From Meiothermus sp. CFH 77666 (GTDB taxonomy: Bacteria > Deinococcota > Deinococci > Deinococcales > Thermaceae), in NCBI RefSeq assembly GCF_017497985.1, contig NZ_JAGDFV010000006.1:62001-126000 (forward strand): DNA of 64,000 nt, given 5' to 3'. A program made the translations under genes and the position numbers. Shown here piece by piece: positions 39,501 through 47,769 of the stretch; position 1 is the first letter of the stretch; each line of letters begins with the position of its first letter. A model generated the notes under the pieces. That model saw only the letters and a program-made list of their open reading frames with translations. It had not been told where the DNA came from and searched no databases.

Positions 39501-41941
39501 CCCCGGAACTCGAGCGCCCCCTCCAGCTGCGGCAGGTGCAGGCGCCCCTGATAGCCCAGCCCGAACAGATCGGCCTGCCCCTGCAGCTCGCCTGCGTACC
39601 CGGCATAACTCAGACGCCCCCGCACCGCCAGGTTGCGCCAGGCGCCCTGCCCGTTCACCACGCCGTAGGGGGTTCGCAGTTCCAGGCTGCCCCGCTCGAG
39701 GTTCCCTTTGGCCTGTAAGCTGCCGGGTTCGCGGTTCACCAAAAGCGGCAGGGTGCCTTCAAAAGGGAGCCCGGCCTTCAGCTCGAGCCGCCCTCCCGGC
39801 CAGCGCACCTCGGTACGGTTTGCCCGCAGGGGCACCGGGGGAACCTCAATCGCGCCCGAGAGCGGCAGGGTCAGGCGGCCCTCGAGCAGGGTGGTGGGCC
39901 AGACCGGGCCGGTGAGCTCGGCATAGCCCTCGGTGCTGGCCCACAGCGTGGCCCCGCGCCCCTCCACCCTGCCGCGCAGCCAGGGCGAGTCGAAACCCAC
40001 CTGGCCCCGGTAAAGCGAGCCCTGCAGGCCCAGGTTGGCTTCCAGGCGAATCTGCGGCCCCAGCACCAGCGGCCCCCGCAGCCGCAGCCCGTTGGTTCCA
40101 TTGGCGGTGATATCGAGGGTCTCGAGCCGGGCCCTGAGTCCGCTGCTGTCAGCTGTGCCGCTGAGGGACAGCACCCGCAAGGGGGTGCGTACCTCACCCC
40201 GGTAGCGGGTGGCCAGGTCGTAAAGCTCCCCGTCAATTGCTACCCGTTCGCTCTGCAGGTTCCAGCCGCCCGAGAGCCTGCCCTCGGCATAGCGCAAATC
40301 ACCCGAGAGCTTGAAGGCTTCCAGGATTTGCAGCGGCAGGTCGCGCACCCCCAGCGAAAACACCCCGTTGCGGTAAAGGCCCTCGGCATAGCGGTTGGAA
40401 AGCCGCCAGGCGTTCCCCTCCTGGCGTACCGCAATGGGAAAGCGGGTATAAGGCGAGTCGTAGTTGAGGTCGCCGCTAAAACGCCCCGCTTTCAGGCTGG
40501 CTCTCCCCGTAAGCTGGCCCACCAGCAGCTCCAACCCCGAAAGCTGCATCTGCAGGTTATCCCAGGTGCCGTTCAGGTTCACTACACCCAACCGGCCCTG
40601 CACCGCCGCCCCCTGCCCTTGCAGGCTGCCCGACAGGCTAAAGGGCTTGGCGGTAGGCAGGCCCACGTTTTCCGACTGCACCCCTAGTTGCCAGCGTGGC
40701 CCGCTGCTGGCAAAGCTCACCGCTGCTTCTCCGAGTAGAGGTTTAGGCCAGACCAGGGTGCCCACGGCCTGGGTGATGGAGCCCTTGCCCCGGAGGCGCA
40801 GGTTGCTCTGGAAGGAGTCGCGCAGGGCCACGGTGTACTCGTCGGTGTTGCGCAGGGCCACCGTGGCCTGAAAGGTTCGGTCGAAAAATGCACCGTCCAC
40901 CACGGTATCGAGGCGGAACTTCTTATCGAAGGCCAGGGTTCCTTCGTAGGTGAGGGGCTCGTTCAGGAGGCGGCCCTCGCCGCGGTAGCGCCCGCTCAGC
41001 ACCAGGTTCTGCCAGCCGCGGCCCTCGAGCACCAGCGGCCCGCCCCCGCTAATGGGCAGCCGCAGGCCAAAGTTTTGCGCCAGGGCCGGCAGGGTGGGGT
41101 TGCCATCTACGCGAAAGCGGTACTCCTGGTTGGGCAGATCCACCGTGGCCGAGCCCTTGAGGGGGCCCTCCAGACCCCGCCCGATCAGATTGGCCGTGAC
41201 CCTCTGCCCATCAAAATCCACGCTGCCGAAAATGTCGCTGAGGCTGAAACCCACAATCTTCACCCGCGCGTTCTTGATCTGGTTCTTGCCCAGGATGCCG
41301 TTCTTGACCCTGGGGCCAATGGTCCAGGTGCCCTCGAGCTCCCCCGCCTCAAAGCCATCGAACCAGTAACGGGCCGCCCGCAAATCACCCCTGGCCTGAA
41401 TCTGCCAGGCCTCGAACTCGCGCCCGGTGCGCCAGACCGTGCCGCTCAGTTGGCCGTCCGGCAACGCCACCGAAACCTGATAGGGGCCGCTACCGCGTAC
41501 CGTTGCCCGCAGGGTGGGCAAAAAAAACTTCTGGCTCTGCTCGATCTGCACACTGACGCGGTTCAGCACCAGCTCATCTACCCGCAGGCGGATGGGCGCA
41601 GGGGCTCCGGCCTGGCGCTGTTCGGGAATAATCGCGTCCCAGCGCAAAAAAACATCGCCCTCTTCGGCGAAAATCCGCAAGGGCAGTTCACGCCGCTGTA
41701 AGCTCAGCAGGTTGTAGCCAATCCGCAGGCGCTGGGCCTCGAGCCGTAGCCCGTTACCCTCGAGCCGGGCCTCCCGCAGCTCGAGGCCCCCCAGCAAATA
41801 GCCTCCCACCGCCCGCCACTGCCCCACAAAACCTACCGCTTTGAGGCCCTCGCTAAGTACGTAGTTAATGAGCGGCGGAAAGGCCGGCAGCCCCACCAGC
41901 AGGAGGAGCAAAATTGCCGGAAGCCAGCGCCAAAACCGCAC
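33548..41941 (-). CDS. Giant TamB-like (DUF490) translocation/assembly-module protein
   Basis: The 2797-residue protein has one N-terminal helix (FWRWLPAILLLLLVGLPAF) that anchors it in the inner membrane. It is followed by about 2300 residues of repeated beta-strand sequence (motifs such as GRASLEVGRVELEGR and GxxxLSGxLxLxxPYG), and the C-terminal TamB domain (from about residue 2370) with LRGNFKLWDRDFTIRD, YALLLLGRSDL and EETRFTIGRYLLPELFF, ending in GFTFRF with a terminal Phe. E. coli TamB has about 1260 residues, so this is over twice as long. GTG41941 has TAGACT 7 nt upstream. It likely bridges the periplasm for lipid transfer or outer-membrane assembly. Confidence 0.9.
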   Translation of the reverse strand: MRFWRWLPAILLLLLVGLPAFPPLINYVLSEGLKAVGFVGQWRAVGGYLLGGLELREARLEGNGLRLEAQRLRIGYNLLSLQRRELPLRIFAEEGDVFLRWDAIIPEQRQAGAPAPIRLRVDELVLNRVSVQIEQSQKFFLPTLRATVRGSGPYQVSVALPDGQLSGTVWRTGREFEAWQIQARGDLRAARYWFDGFEAGELEGTWTIGPRVKNGILGKNQIKNARVKIVGFSLSDIFGSVDFDGQRVTANLIGRGLEGPLKGSATVDLPNQEYRFRVDGNPTLPALAQNFGLRLPISGGGPLVLEGRGWQNLVLSGRYRGEGRLLNEPLTYEGTLAFDKKFRLDTVVDGAFFDRTFQATVALRNTDEYTVALRDSFQSNLRLRGKGSITQAVGTLVWPKPLLGEAAVSFASSGPRWQLGVQSENVGLPTAKPFSLSGSLQGQGAAVQGRLGVVNLNGTWDNLQMQLSGLELLVGQLTGRASLKAGRFSGDLNYDSPYTRFPIAVRQEGNAWRLSNRYAEGLYRNGVFSLGVRDLPLQILEAFKLSGDLRYAEGRLSGGWNLQSERVAIDGELYDLATRYRGEVRTPLRVLSLSGTADSSGLRARLETLDITANGTNGLRLRGPLVLGPQIRLEANLGLQGSLYRGQVGFDSPWLRGRVEGRGATLWASTEGYAELTGPVWPTTLLEGRLTLPLSGAIEVPPVPLRANRTEVRWPGGRLELKAGLPFEGTLPLLVNREPGSLQAKGNLERGSLELRTPYGVVNGQGAWRNLAVRGRLSYAGYAGELQGQADLFGLGYQGRLHLPQLEGALEFRGRSTNLSYSGLFQNGRLTLAGDYRLVTGRPLEGLRLRAIATGYDLRRWGLPGTLKGNWSERGGRLSLETPYGQAQMTGRALLGPVSLEAQSPYGTVRGLVSTETVTLRGSVRLPYLSGLVEVTGPWNNLEAQGQGRYNLPYLEPQPWRLSADVLEQTWRLEGPLELEGKGLSYAGKVNWPYRLLERSGVLQGSLEGRSLAVEGSLRTTYAGLPLSATVQAEGANLEQLRVTLSLPEGRVELAKAQVGFDLETAYLARIFNADVQGRLSGSLDLSSLLSSPSTIRVPEGEMAGQLQVYGQRVVVDYKDRSLSAFLPQYQAGVVVELEPGSDPLVIGVGDLEGLLSVGEQLQGRLSYRVQDVNIEAQIRGPRLRPEFSLLAQTPLATLEAQGSYALQQNRGQAQVQLESPYAQASLELSSTGSKYQASGRLASLQYLRQNGLVRLSGDGARWTLAWAAPMRVEAQGQAASLEEVRLSGQGSLEVAERRFALSGNLAMSGETFTGQMQARGEQIALELRGEGPSLVARGTAYEAYVEARTNRRGDLSGQVGYTRTLAANTLRARGTLSGTLFKPELVGEGSLAGRGAEVALKFGYRPASPRDGQEPMRPLEQLWAEAQGAGLSASLAGGVLKLRMDSDLEPFVGLPIRLETQGEGPWETLKLPLRVSGPNLEASGTAFPAKLQAQIGGRYERQRFDLSYNGLLQLRLDGPYASGTARWVGNAPSGLLQLDVPLPGGRLVGRASLEVGRVELEGREGWQGSLRGQLREGWAQPTRWQLEASLQGPLPIQGASEATRLFLQGRLDLDASPLALRGSAEVQVPEWGAVQLSAQGSEIDLRGLAELAPLTGRLRLNPLQVNWSYVGALPRGLGNLEARGTYPGQWIAGRYQIAGQSTNLEGQETRLRLRAPGLEATLTPEGLEARLQNYNLSGLQLSGRVGGPWNGLEGNLDWDALGRRGAIQAAWQQNQLRASLSGDLAGSVGYAQTWSGRLRFREGNLELSGTGIPTVEGEVLGLALRLRYPMLQVAPNRESLNNPTPASTRRASSLLINLSDRSASGELEVRNVEVRGQGPELEAVYPFAGGRLVAGLDLHTYVVRLAAPELGSGELQFKQGQLSGELNLTAFGLEVAAEGAGQKANLRMLHPETPWLPWKKGALNGQIGLDGRWQLSYRDAEQKQQMEAEGRLLEAVLSARGPWLQGQMQYTGQGDWQGNLNVDLPLELLASRLQLEIEGRETLSAKGNLLGDLGRLEVEARLARDGLRARAGFSDLALEEVPLVSSRLPFLTGRATGSLDYNQGALEFNLRSPGLRVRGDDLALTTRAQGSFSNGLLRADLSFERTGNQGTLGENGVLGSNRTTAKIKLENGILSGEATAASFPLHWLFSTWAGDLAGQAYWTGQTTFSINTRNPWASRGIWVGEYLRFQGGGDTLVGTAALRFEQERLYIDQLALSGKGTWSGSGFYGRRGSNLRLSLENTSFTPVLQVIPNLKPLAPEGSGTLRLASTGQVFDLTLENFNFKLGPVRAETPRAVLRVGDTASAEGRLKLTAPYPAEAELSGEGDLSNFIVRAKGTAEVPLLSPNEPFVLTFGYPAYTLDVQLERQNARLAGTVFPQLILALQGQVPVRYPQYFLLEGLLDTNLILRYQRGAYIVQGSADVIRARLGLPEGQREVTIAAPPEPGATRAASVVPVEFNNIRLRAERGILIQETLAQGELAGELFLNGDFTNPFLSGEVVPLRGNFKLWDRDFTIRDRLPDERSFARFSPAAGILPDLQIVADTQVQDRGQDNRRIQIYLTLKGEFVRQNGRIKVSLNPTFVARFNNEIARKNDGQPYTDAEIYALLLLGRSDLSALPADIAQTGLQAAVQNFIVGQLERELAKALGLDQVRVEIPALNGGTIEETRFTIGRYLLPELFFAYTVDLRGYQTIFAEYQQGDYRFRFSSEIFPQPRPELTFGYTIRPIGADLTLDIATGVGDGTRNDGVKFGIGFTFRF

Positions 41942-42001
41942 GACATTCAGTCTAGCCCAATAGTCTGAGTGGAATCTAGGAAAATGCCCATCGGAAGCCA
42001 A

Positions 42002-42265
42002 TCTGGTCTGTTACGAGCTACCCAAATTTATTCCTGGTTCAAAATGACTTTACCCTGGTTGGGCAATCCCTCTTCCGATCCTCCACATGAAGCGTTTTTT
42101 ACCTTGATGATGAGAAGATTTCCTTGTACCGAACCGCACCGATACGAAGCTTCCCGGAGCAAACTTCACGCTCAAGACCAATCACCTGCGCACTCTGAGC
42201 AGTTACCCATTCCTTCCCGCGCCACAAGGGCCGGTTTGCACCTGGCGCTGGTGTAGATTGGAGTC
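42002..42265. other. Spacer between tamB-like gene and acyP
   Basis: A divergent intergenic region holding the acyP -10 box TAGATT (42254-42259), 6 nt before the GTG. Nothing else was recognised. Confidence 0.4.
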
Positions 42266-42532
42266 GTGCTGCGAATAACCGTGTTGGTCAGTGGACAGGT
42301 GCAGGGGGTGGGCTACCGTTATTTCACCCGCAAGAAAGCTTTTGAGCTTGGCCTCTCGGGCTACGCCGAGAACCTGCCCGATGGGCGGGTTGAAGTGGTG
42401 GCGGAAGGTGAAAAGACCGACCTCGAGCAGCTCATCCACCACCTGCGGCAGGGGCCCAGGGGGTCTCGAGTCGAACACCTGGACGTGCAGTGGAGCGAGG
42501 CCACCGGATTAAAGGGTTTTCAGACCTTTTGA
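42266..42532 (+). CDS. acyP: Acylphosphatase
   Basis: The 88-residue enzyme hydrolyses acyl phosphates such as acetyl or carbamoyl phosphate. The [18 protein letters not shown] loop binds phosphate (the catalytic Arg is in GYR) and [17 protein letters not shown] holds the conserved Asn that positions the water. It is full length for the family and begins directly at GTG42266, whose -10 TAGATT is 6 nt upstream. It stands alone between the tamB-like gene and hflX. Confidence 0.9.
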   Translation: MLRITVLVSGQVQGVGYRYFTRKKAFELGLSGYAENLPDGRVEVVAEGEKTDLEQLIHHLRQGPRGSRVEHLDVQWSEATGLKGFQTF

Positions 42533-42626
42533 TGCCAATCTCAGTGCCGCAAACTCCATCCTGCAAATGCAAGTCTACTCGAATCCGCGCAGCGTCAAAG
42601 CAAACGTAGTTCGTTGAGGACAGAGA

Positions 42627-44312
42627 TCAGTCAGTTGAAGCCGCTACGGTTGCCGTCGCTTCAGGGGGCACATAGGCCCATGCCGCCGGACGCACCCCCT
42701 GGGCCACCAGGGTACCGGCCAGCGCTTCCTTGAGTTCCCGGAGTCCGGAGCCCTTGACGGCTGAAATGGGCAAGCCCCCCAGGCGCTCCTTGAGGAACTC
42801 GAGGTCGTAGCCACCTGCTTTATCGGCCTTGGAAAGCACCAGGAGGCGCCTGGCCTCCACGCCCAGGTCGGCTAGCAAATCCTCCACCACCTGATAGCGC
42901 TCCAGAGCCCCCTCCTGCGAAGCATCCAGCACGTGCAGCAGCACATCGGCATCACGCAGCTCCTCTAAGGTCGAGCGGAAGGCCTCCAGCAGGTCGCTGG
43001 GCATATGGCGGATGAACCCCACAGTATCGGTGTACAGCACCTCTCCAATACCCGGAAGAAAGCCCCGGCGGGTCAGCGGGCGCAGGGTAGCAAACAGTTT
43101 GTTCTCGCCCTCCTCGCCCTTTTTGGCCAGGGCTTGCATCAGCGTGGTTTTACCCGCGTTGGTATAGCCCACCACCCCCACCATGGGCAGACCCGATTTA
43201 TCACGTTGGCGGCGGGTTTCCTGGCGCCTGCTGGCAATTTCGTGCAGCTTGCGGGTAAGCTCGGCGATACGGTCTTGCAAACGGCGCCGATCCACCTCCA
43301 GCTTGGTCTCCCCCGGCCCCCGGGTGCCGATACCGCCCCCCAGACGGGACAGCTCCTTCCCCTTGCCCACCAGCCGGGGTAGCAGATACTTGAGCTGGGC
43401 CAGCTCCACCTGTACCTTGGCCTCGGGGGTGCGGGCGTGCTGGGCGAAGATGTCCAGGATAAGCTGCGTGCGATCCAGCACCTTGAGGCCGGTAATGGCC
43501 TCCAGCTCGCGGGCCTGCGCCGCGCTCAGTTCGATGCCAAAAATCAGGGTGCCCGCATTCTGGTGGTAGGCCTGGGAGACCAGTTCCTCCACCTTGCCAC
43601 GGCCAATCGCATAGCGTGGGTCCAGGCTGGGGCGGAACACCAGTTCCTTGTGGGCCACGATGGCGCCGGCGGTACGGGCTAACTCGGCCAGTTCGGCCAG
43701 GTCTACCTCGGCCTGCACCCCCTCGCCCTGGTCGAGCCCTATTAGCACCGCTCGTTCGCCCGAACCGTCCCGCAGGTCTAGCCCTCGAGCCTGGCGCGAC
43801 AGCTCTTCTTCCAATGCACCCACCGCAGCACTCACATCCCAATCCAGGTATTCGTGATAGGGCCTGGAGGGCAGAATCTGCCAGTCTTCCTCATCGGCTT
43901 TGGGGGGCGAAAGCTGGGCCAGGTGTAGCTTGCTGGGGTGGCCCCCTGCCACCTCCAGGGCCGCCATCGCATCCAGCCGGTGCAAAAAAAGCATCGAAAG
44001 GTCGGGCCGCGAAAGCCCGCCACTACCCAGATGGGTGTGCAGCACGCGATACCCGGACAGACGGGTTTCCACCAGGGCCGACTCGGGTACGGGCAGTTCC
44101 TTGGCATCCCCCACCGCTACCCGGATCACCCGCCCTCCCCGGTCAAACAGCAGGCTGATAGGCTTTTCCAATTCTTCTGACAGAGCCGCCAGGGTGCGGG
44201 CCAGTTCAGCCGAGACAAGCCGGTTGGCCCCCACACGGCGGTTATACAGATTAGCAAGGCGCTTCTTTTCGCTAGGCTTGAGACCGTTGGTGCGTCCGAA
44301 GATTTTCTCCAC
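42627..44312 (-). CDS. hflX: HflX-type ribosome-associated GTPase
   Basis: HflX is a GTPase that binds the 50S subunit and splits stalled ribosomes after heat or antibiotic stress. At 561 residues it is longer than the E. coli form (426), because of about 190 extra N-terminal residues as is usual in this phylum. It shows the HflX motif GGIGTRGPGETKLEVDRRR, Walker A GYTNAGKTT (near residue 385), DTVGFI (G3) and VLSKADK (G4). The start is GTG44312 (GTG GAG AAA ATC). No convincing -10 box was seen. Confidence 0.88.
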   Translation of the reverse strand: MEKIFGRTNGLKPSEKKRLANLYNRRVGANRLVSAELARTLAALSEELEKPISLLFDRGGRVIRVAVGDAKELPVPESALVETRLSGYRVLHTHLGSGGLSRPDLSMLFLHRLDAMAALEVAGGHPSKLHLAQLSPPKADEEDWQILPSRPYHEYLDWDVSAAVGALEEELSRQARGLDLRDGSGERAVLIGLDQGEGVQAEVDLAELAELARTAGAIVAHKELVFRPSLDPRYAIGRGKVEELVSQAYHQNAGTLIFGIELSAAQARELEAITGLKVLDRTQLILDIFAQHARTPEAKVQVELAQLKYLLPRLVGKGKELSRLGGGIGTRGPGETKLEVDRRRLQDRIAELTRKLHEIASRRQETRRQRDKSGLPMVGVVGYTNAGKTTLMQALAKKGEEGENKLFATLRPLTRRGFLPGIGEVLYTDTVGFIRHMPSDLLEAFRSTLEELRDADVLLHVLDASQEGALERYQVVEDLLADLGVEARRLLVLSKADKAGGYDLEFLKERLGGLPISAVKGSGLRELKEALAGTLVAQGVRPAAWAYVPPEATATVAASTD

Positions 44313-44492
44313 TAATCAATCACCCAAGTTGAGCAAAAAGACAAACCCGCTCCATCCGCCGTTTTGGGCTTCAGGGAGCGCGGCTCGCAGTCTCAACTTG
44401 CAGTCAGTATAGCACCGGTTTTGTCAGCAGAAGATGATAAAAGTCACAAGAGGCTACAACCCACCCTGAGGTTTCCAGGTACGCTTTGGGGT

Positions 44493-45074
44493 GTGGACGC
44501 CTTGAAGGCCGTTTTCTTTGATTTGGACGACACGGTACTGAAGCCAAGGGCGGTCAATCCCTGGGCAGAGTTCAAAAAAAGTCACGGCCTCGAGCCCGAC
44601 CTTCTCATCCTGGATGGCATTGCCAGGCGCCCACCGGATGAACAAGCTATCTTGCATCACCAATTATTGCAGTACGAGCAGGCTTTGTCGGCCAGTTCCG
44701 AAGTACGTGAAGGCATGGTGCACTTGCTGGGCGAACTGAATACTGTAGGGCTGATCACCGCGCTCCTCACCAACAACCACCGGGCCGCCACCGAGCTTGC
44801 TTTGCAAAAGCACGGTCTGCGCTTTGCCCTGGTACTCACCCGCGAGGATGCCCCACCCAAACCCAGCCCGGCCCTGTTGCAACGAGCCCTGGCCCACTTT
44901 GACCTGAAACCCCACGAGGCCCTCTACATCGGCGACTCGGAGGGGGATTTGCAAGCAGCTCGTGCCATAAACCTGCCGGTGTGGTTTCTGGCCACGCCGC
45001 ACAACTCGACTTTGCACCCCCGTTTCGAGTACCCTGGGGAGTTGTTGCAAGCACTATTGCAACGGCGGGGGTAG
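44493..45074 (+). CDS. HAD-superfamily hydrolase (phosphatase)
   Basis: The 193-residue HAD enzyme has the nucleophile motif FFDLDDTV (motif I), a TNN motif II in ALLTNNH, a lysine motif III in DAPPKPSPA and motif IV in YIGDSEGDLQAA. It resembles HAD-IA phosphoglycolate phosphatase-like enzymes. The chosen GTG44493 has TACGCT 7 nt upstream; TTG44502 is possible. The substrate is not predictable. The YdcF-like gene begins about 10 bp after its stop. Confidence 0.8.
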   Translation: MDALKAVFFDLDDTVLKPRAVNPWAEFKKSHGLEPDLLILDGIARRPPDEQAILHHQLLQYEQALSASSEVREGMVHLLGELNTVGLITALLTNNHRAATELALQKHGLRFALVLTREDAPPKPSPALLQRALAHFDLKPHEALYIGDSEGDLQAARAINLPVWFLATPHNSTLHPRFEYPGELLQALLQRRG

Positions 45075-45083
45075 AATTTGTAT

Positions 45084-45611
45084 ATGCGGTGGTGGACGCT
45101 TGGGTTGCTCTTTCTGGGGCTGCTTTTCTTCAGCCCCAAAGCCGCCTCCAGTCCGCTGCAAAAAGCCGACTGGATCGTGGTGCTGGGGGCCGCACAGTAC
45201 AACGGCGAGCCCTCGGTGATTTTTAGAAACCGCCTCGAGGCAGCCCTGCGCCTGTACCGCCAGGGTTATGCGCCGCGCATTGCCGTCACCGGAGGCCGTC
45301 GCCCCGGCGACCGCTATAGCGAGGGCGAGGTGGGCTGCCGCTATCTGCAAGCCAGGGGCATCCCACGTTCGGTTCTCTATTGTGAACAAGAAAGCCGCCG
45401 CACCTGGGAGAATTTGACCAACATCGCGCCCATAGTTGGCAAGTCCAGAGTGATTATCGTCACCGACGAACCGCACCTGCCGAGGGCCCTTATCCTGGCC
45501 GAACACCTGGGCTTCCGGGCCAGTGGGTTTGCCGTGCGGGGTCGGTTCAAGGAGACCTACTGGCAGCGCGAAAGCTGGTTGGCGGTGTTGGCGCGCTTGG
45601 GTGTGCGATAG
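45084..45611 (+). CDS. YdcF-like (DUF218) protein, membrane-anchored
   Basis: The 175-residue protein has one N-terminal hydrophobic segment (residues 3-16) and a DUF218 domain with VVLGAAQYNGEPS, IAVTGG and VIIVTDEPHLPRA, the usual DUF218 motifs. Related proteins (SanA, YdcF) act in envelope integrity, but their reaction is not settled. ATG45084 has TAGAAT exactly 6 nt upstream and is preferred over TTG45078. Confidence 0.75.
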   Translation: MRWWTLGLLFLGLLFFSPKAASSPLQKADWIVVLGAAQYNGEPSVIFRNRLEAALRLYRQGYAPRIAVTGGRRPGDRYSEGEVGCRYLQARGIPRSVLYCEQESRRTWENLTNIAPIVGKSRVIIVTDEPHLPRALILAEHLGFRASGFAVRGRFKETYWQRESWLAVLARLGVR

Positions 45612-45729
45612 TCAAAGGCTTAAGCCCCATGTGTTTTTTTGAGGCGTCCTCTGGTAGCCAGAGTTCAAACAACCTGCTGGCAGCACATTGCTCGGATACT
45701 GGCGCAGCCCGCCTCAAGGAATCCCGTTC

Positions 45730-46218
45730 CTAACGCTTGAAACGATCCAGCGAGTTCAGATATCCCTCGAGCAAGGCGCGGAACTGACCCACAAACAGAT
45801 CGCGTTCGTTGCGAACCTGTTCAATATCGGCCTTGATGCGCTTCATCTGCTCGATTAGCTCTTGCAAGGCCGCTTGCCGCTCGGACTCGGTCTCGCGCTT
45901 GATCAGTTCGGCCTCGCGCTCGGCCTGGGCCTTGATCTCGCGGGCAATGCGCTCGGCCGCCACCACCGCCCGCTTGAGTTCGGCTTCGCCTTCTTTGGAC
46001 TTGGCCAGTTCGGCCTCGAGGTCGCGGATATAGCTTCTCAGGCGCTCGTTTTCCTCAATCAGGGCGGTCTGCACATCGGCCACCCGGCCCAGGTACTCGC
46101 GCACCTCGGCTACTGAGTAGCCCCGAAGCCCCAGCCGAAACTCCTGATAGCGAATGTCCAGAGGTGTGAGGTCGCCCCGTTCGCTCATCCGAAACTCACC
46201 CGTCATGCGCTGGTCCAC
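45730..46218 (-). CDS. DivIVA-domain protein (polar/septal coiled coil)
   Basis: The 162-residue protein starts MDQRMTGEFRMSERGDLTPL, then DIRYQEFRLGLRGYSVAEVR, the DivIVA N-terminal domain (residues about 15-45). The rest is a long coiled coil rich in Glu, Lys and Arg (about 50-140). DivIVA-like proteins bind negatively curved membrane at poles or septa and recruit division or wall enzymes. The GTG start is favoured because TAGTCT lies 6 nt upstream; ATG46188 with GGGTGA is the alternative. It is oriented against the YdcF-like gene. Confidence 0.8.
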   Translation of the reverse strand: MDQRMTGEFRMSERGDLTPLDIRYQEFRLGLRGYSVAEVREYLGRVADVQTALIEENERLRSYIRDLEAELAKSKEGEAELKRAVVAAERIAREIKAQAEREAELIKRETESERQAALQELIEQMKRIKADIEQVRNERDLFVGQFRALLEGYLNSLDRFKR

Positions 46219-46287
46219 GGCTTTAGACTACTACAGCCTGCACAAAAATACCGAGAACGGCGTACAAAACCCAATCGCTCCTAAAGT

Positions 46288-46932
46288 TTAGAAATCTGGC
46301 TCAAAGACGGCCCGCCCCACCCGCACCAGGGTCGCGCCCTCCTCCACCGCAACTTCGAAATCGCCCGACATGCCCATGCTTCGTTCGGGTAGCCGGTACA
46401 GGTCGGCCAGCCTCGAGAGCTTTGCAAAAATGGGCCGCACCGTCTCGGGGTCTTCGGTGTAGGGGGCCACGGTCATCAGGCCCTCTACCTGCAACCCCCC
46501 CATCGCCCGTATCTGAGCGAGCGCTTCGGGCAGCTCCTCCTCCAGAAAGCCGTGCTTCTGAGGCTCTCGGCCCAGGTTGAGCTCGAGCAGCACCCGCTGC
46601 ACCTTGCCGTTTTCCACGGCCTTGCGGGCTACCGTCTCGGCCAGCCGAACCGAGTCAATGGAGTGAATCAGCTCGAAGCGCACCGCGAACTTGGCCTTGT
46701 TGCGCTGGAGCGGGCCGATGAAGTGCCACTCGGCCTCGAGTTCATCCATCTTGGGCAAAGCCTCCTGAATGCGCGACTCGCCCAGGGGAAACCGGCCATA
46801 TCGCAGTACCCGCTCCCGGATCTCGGCCACCGGGTGCTCCTTGGTCACAGCCACCAGCCGCACCGTCTGGGGGTCGCGCCCCGACCGACGGCAGGCTTTT
46901 TCAATGCGCTCCAGAACACTGGGAAGGCTCAT
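46288..46932 (-). CDS. PLP-binding YggS-family protein
   Basis: The 214-residue PLP-homeostasis protein has an alanine racemase-like barrel. The lysine in VRLVAVTKEHP holds PLP, and WHFIGPLQRNKAKF and GEPQKHGF are typical family segments. YggS proteins affect vitamin B6 pools and amino-acid balance, with no known enzymatic reaction. It starts 15 bp after the stop of purine nucleoside phosphorylase and is co-directional, so it shares that mRNA. Confidence 0.88.
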   Translation of the reverse strand: MSLPSVLERIEKACRRSGRDPQTVRLVAVTKEHPVAEIRERVLRYGRFPLGESRIQEALPKMDELEAEWHFIGPLQRNKAKFAVRFELIHSIDSVRLAETVARKAVENGKVQRVLLELNLGREPQKHGFLEEELPEALAQIRAMGGLQVEGLMTVAPYTEDPETVRPIFAKLSRLADLYRLPERSMGMSGDFEVAVEEGATLVRVGRAVFEPDF

Positions 46933-46947
46933 GCTTTGCTGCCCAGG

Positions 46948-47769
46948 CTACAAAGCCGCCAGGATGCCCCGCACAAACTGTCGGAACAGGGCCCCGGTGC
47001 GGGCCGCCGTGGCCAGCACCTCCTGCTCGGTGGCGTGGTGGTCCCGCTCGGGCACGGCCATATCGGTAATGGTCGAAAGGCCCAGCACCCGCGCCCCCAG
47101 ATGCCGCAGGGCAATTACTTCCGGCACGGTAGACATCCCGATGGCATCGGCCCCCAGGGTACGCAGCAGCCTGAGCTCGGCCCGGCTGGCAAACTGCGGC
47201 CCCGGCCACCAGGCGTATACCCCCTCTCGCAGGTGAAAGTCCTGCGCCCGGGCAACTTTCTGGGCCAGGCCGCGCAGCTTTGGGTCGTAGGCATCGAAGG
47301 TTACCGGGAAACGCGGCCCCAAACGTTCATCGTTGGGCCCGGTGAGGGGCGAGAGCGGGGCATAGTTGATGTAGTCGCTGTGCAGCATTAGCTCCCCGGC
47401 GTTCCAGGCCGGGTTGAGCCCCCCCGCCGCCGAGGTGATGAAGAAAGTTTTGGCCCCCAGGAAAAACCCAACCCGCTGAGGGAAAGCCGCTTGAGCTGGG
47501 GTGTAGCCCTCGTAGCAGTGTACCCGGCCCTTGTAGGCCAGTACGTTTTTGCCCTCGAGCCGCCCTAAAATGAGCTTCCCCTCGTGCCCCGGCGCGGTGG
47601 ACTGAGGAAAATTGGGCAATGCGCTATAGGGAAAACTGGCCACCACCTCAATCTCGTCGCCCAGGGGCCCCAGGCCCGAACCCAGCACAATGCCCACCTC
47701 CGGCACAAAGTCGGTCTCTGAACGAATGTAGCTTACCGTCTGCTGAATCTGGTCGTAGGTCGAACTCAT
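46948..47769 (-). CDS. punA: Purine nucleoside phosphorylase, trimeric PNP type
   Basis: PNP phosphorolyses purine (deoxy)nucleosides to base and sugar 1-phosphate for salvage. The 273-residue protein shows VGIVLGSGLGPLGD, APGHEGKL and HCYEGY near the phosphate site, NAGELMLHSDYINY, and GMSTVPEVIALRHLGARVLGLS, the trimeric-PNP signatures. It starts at ATG47769, with TAGATT 7 nt upstream, and heads an operon with the YggS-family gene. Confidence 0.92.
   Translation of the reverse strand: MSSTYDQIQQTVSYIRSETDFVPEVGIVLGSGLGPLGDEIEVVASFPYSALPNFPQSTAPGHEGKLILGRLEGKNVLAYKGRVHCYEGYTPAQAAFPQRVGFFLGAKTFFITSAAGGLNPAWNAGELMLHSDYINYAPLSPLTGPNDERLGPRFPVTFDAYDPKLRGLAQKVARAQDFHLREGVYAWWPGPQFASRAELRLLRTLGADAIGMSTVPEVIALRHLGARVLGLSTITDMAVPERDHHATEQEVLATAARTGALFRQFVRGILAAL

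Noticed and set aside
45649-45663. CTCTGG-tag-CCAGAG as a terminator between the YdcF-like and DivIVA-like genes
   Set aside because: Stem is only 6 bp and lacks a T-run.
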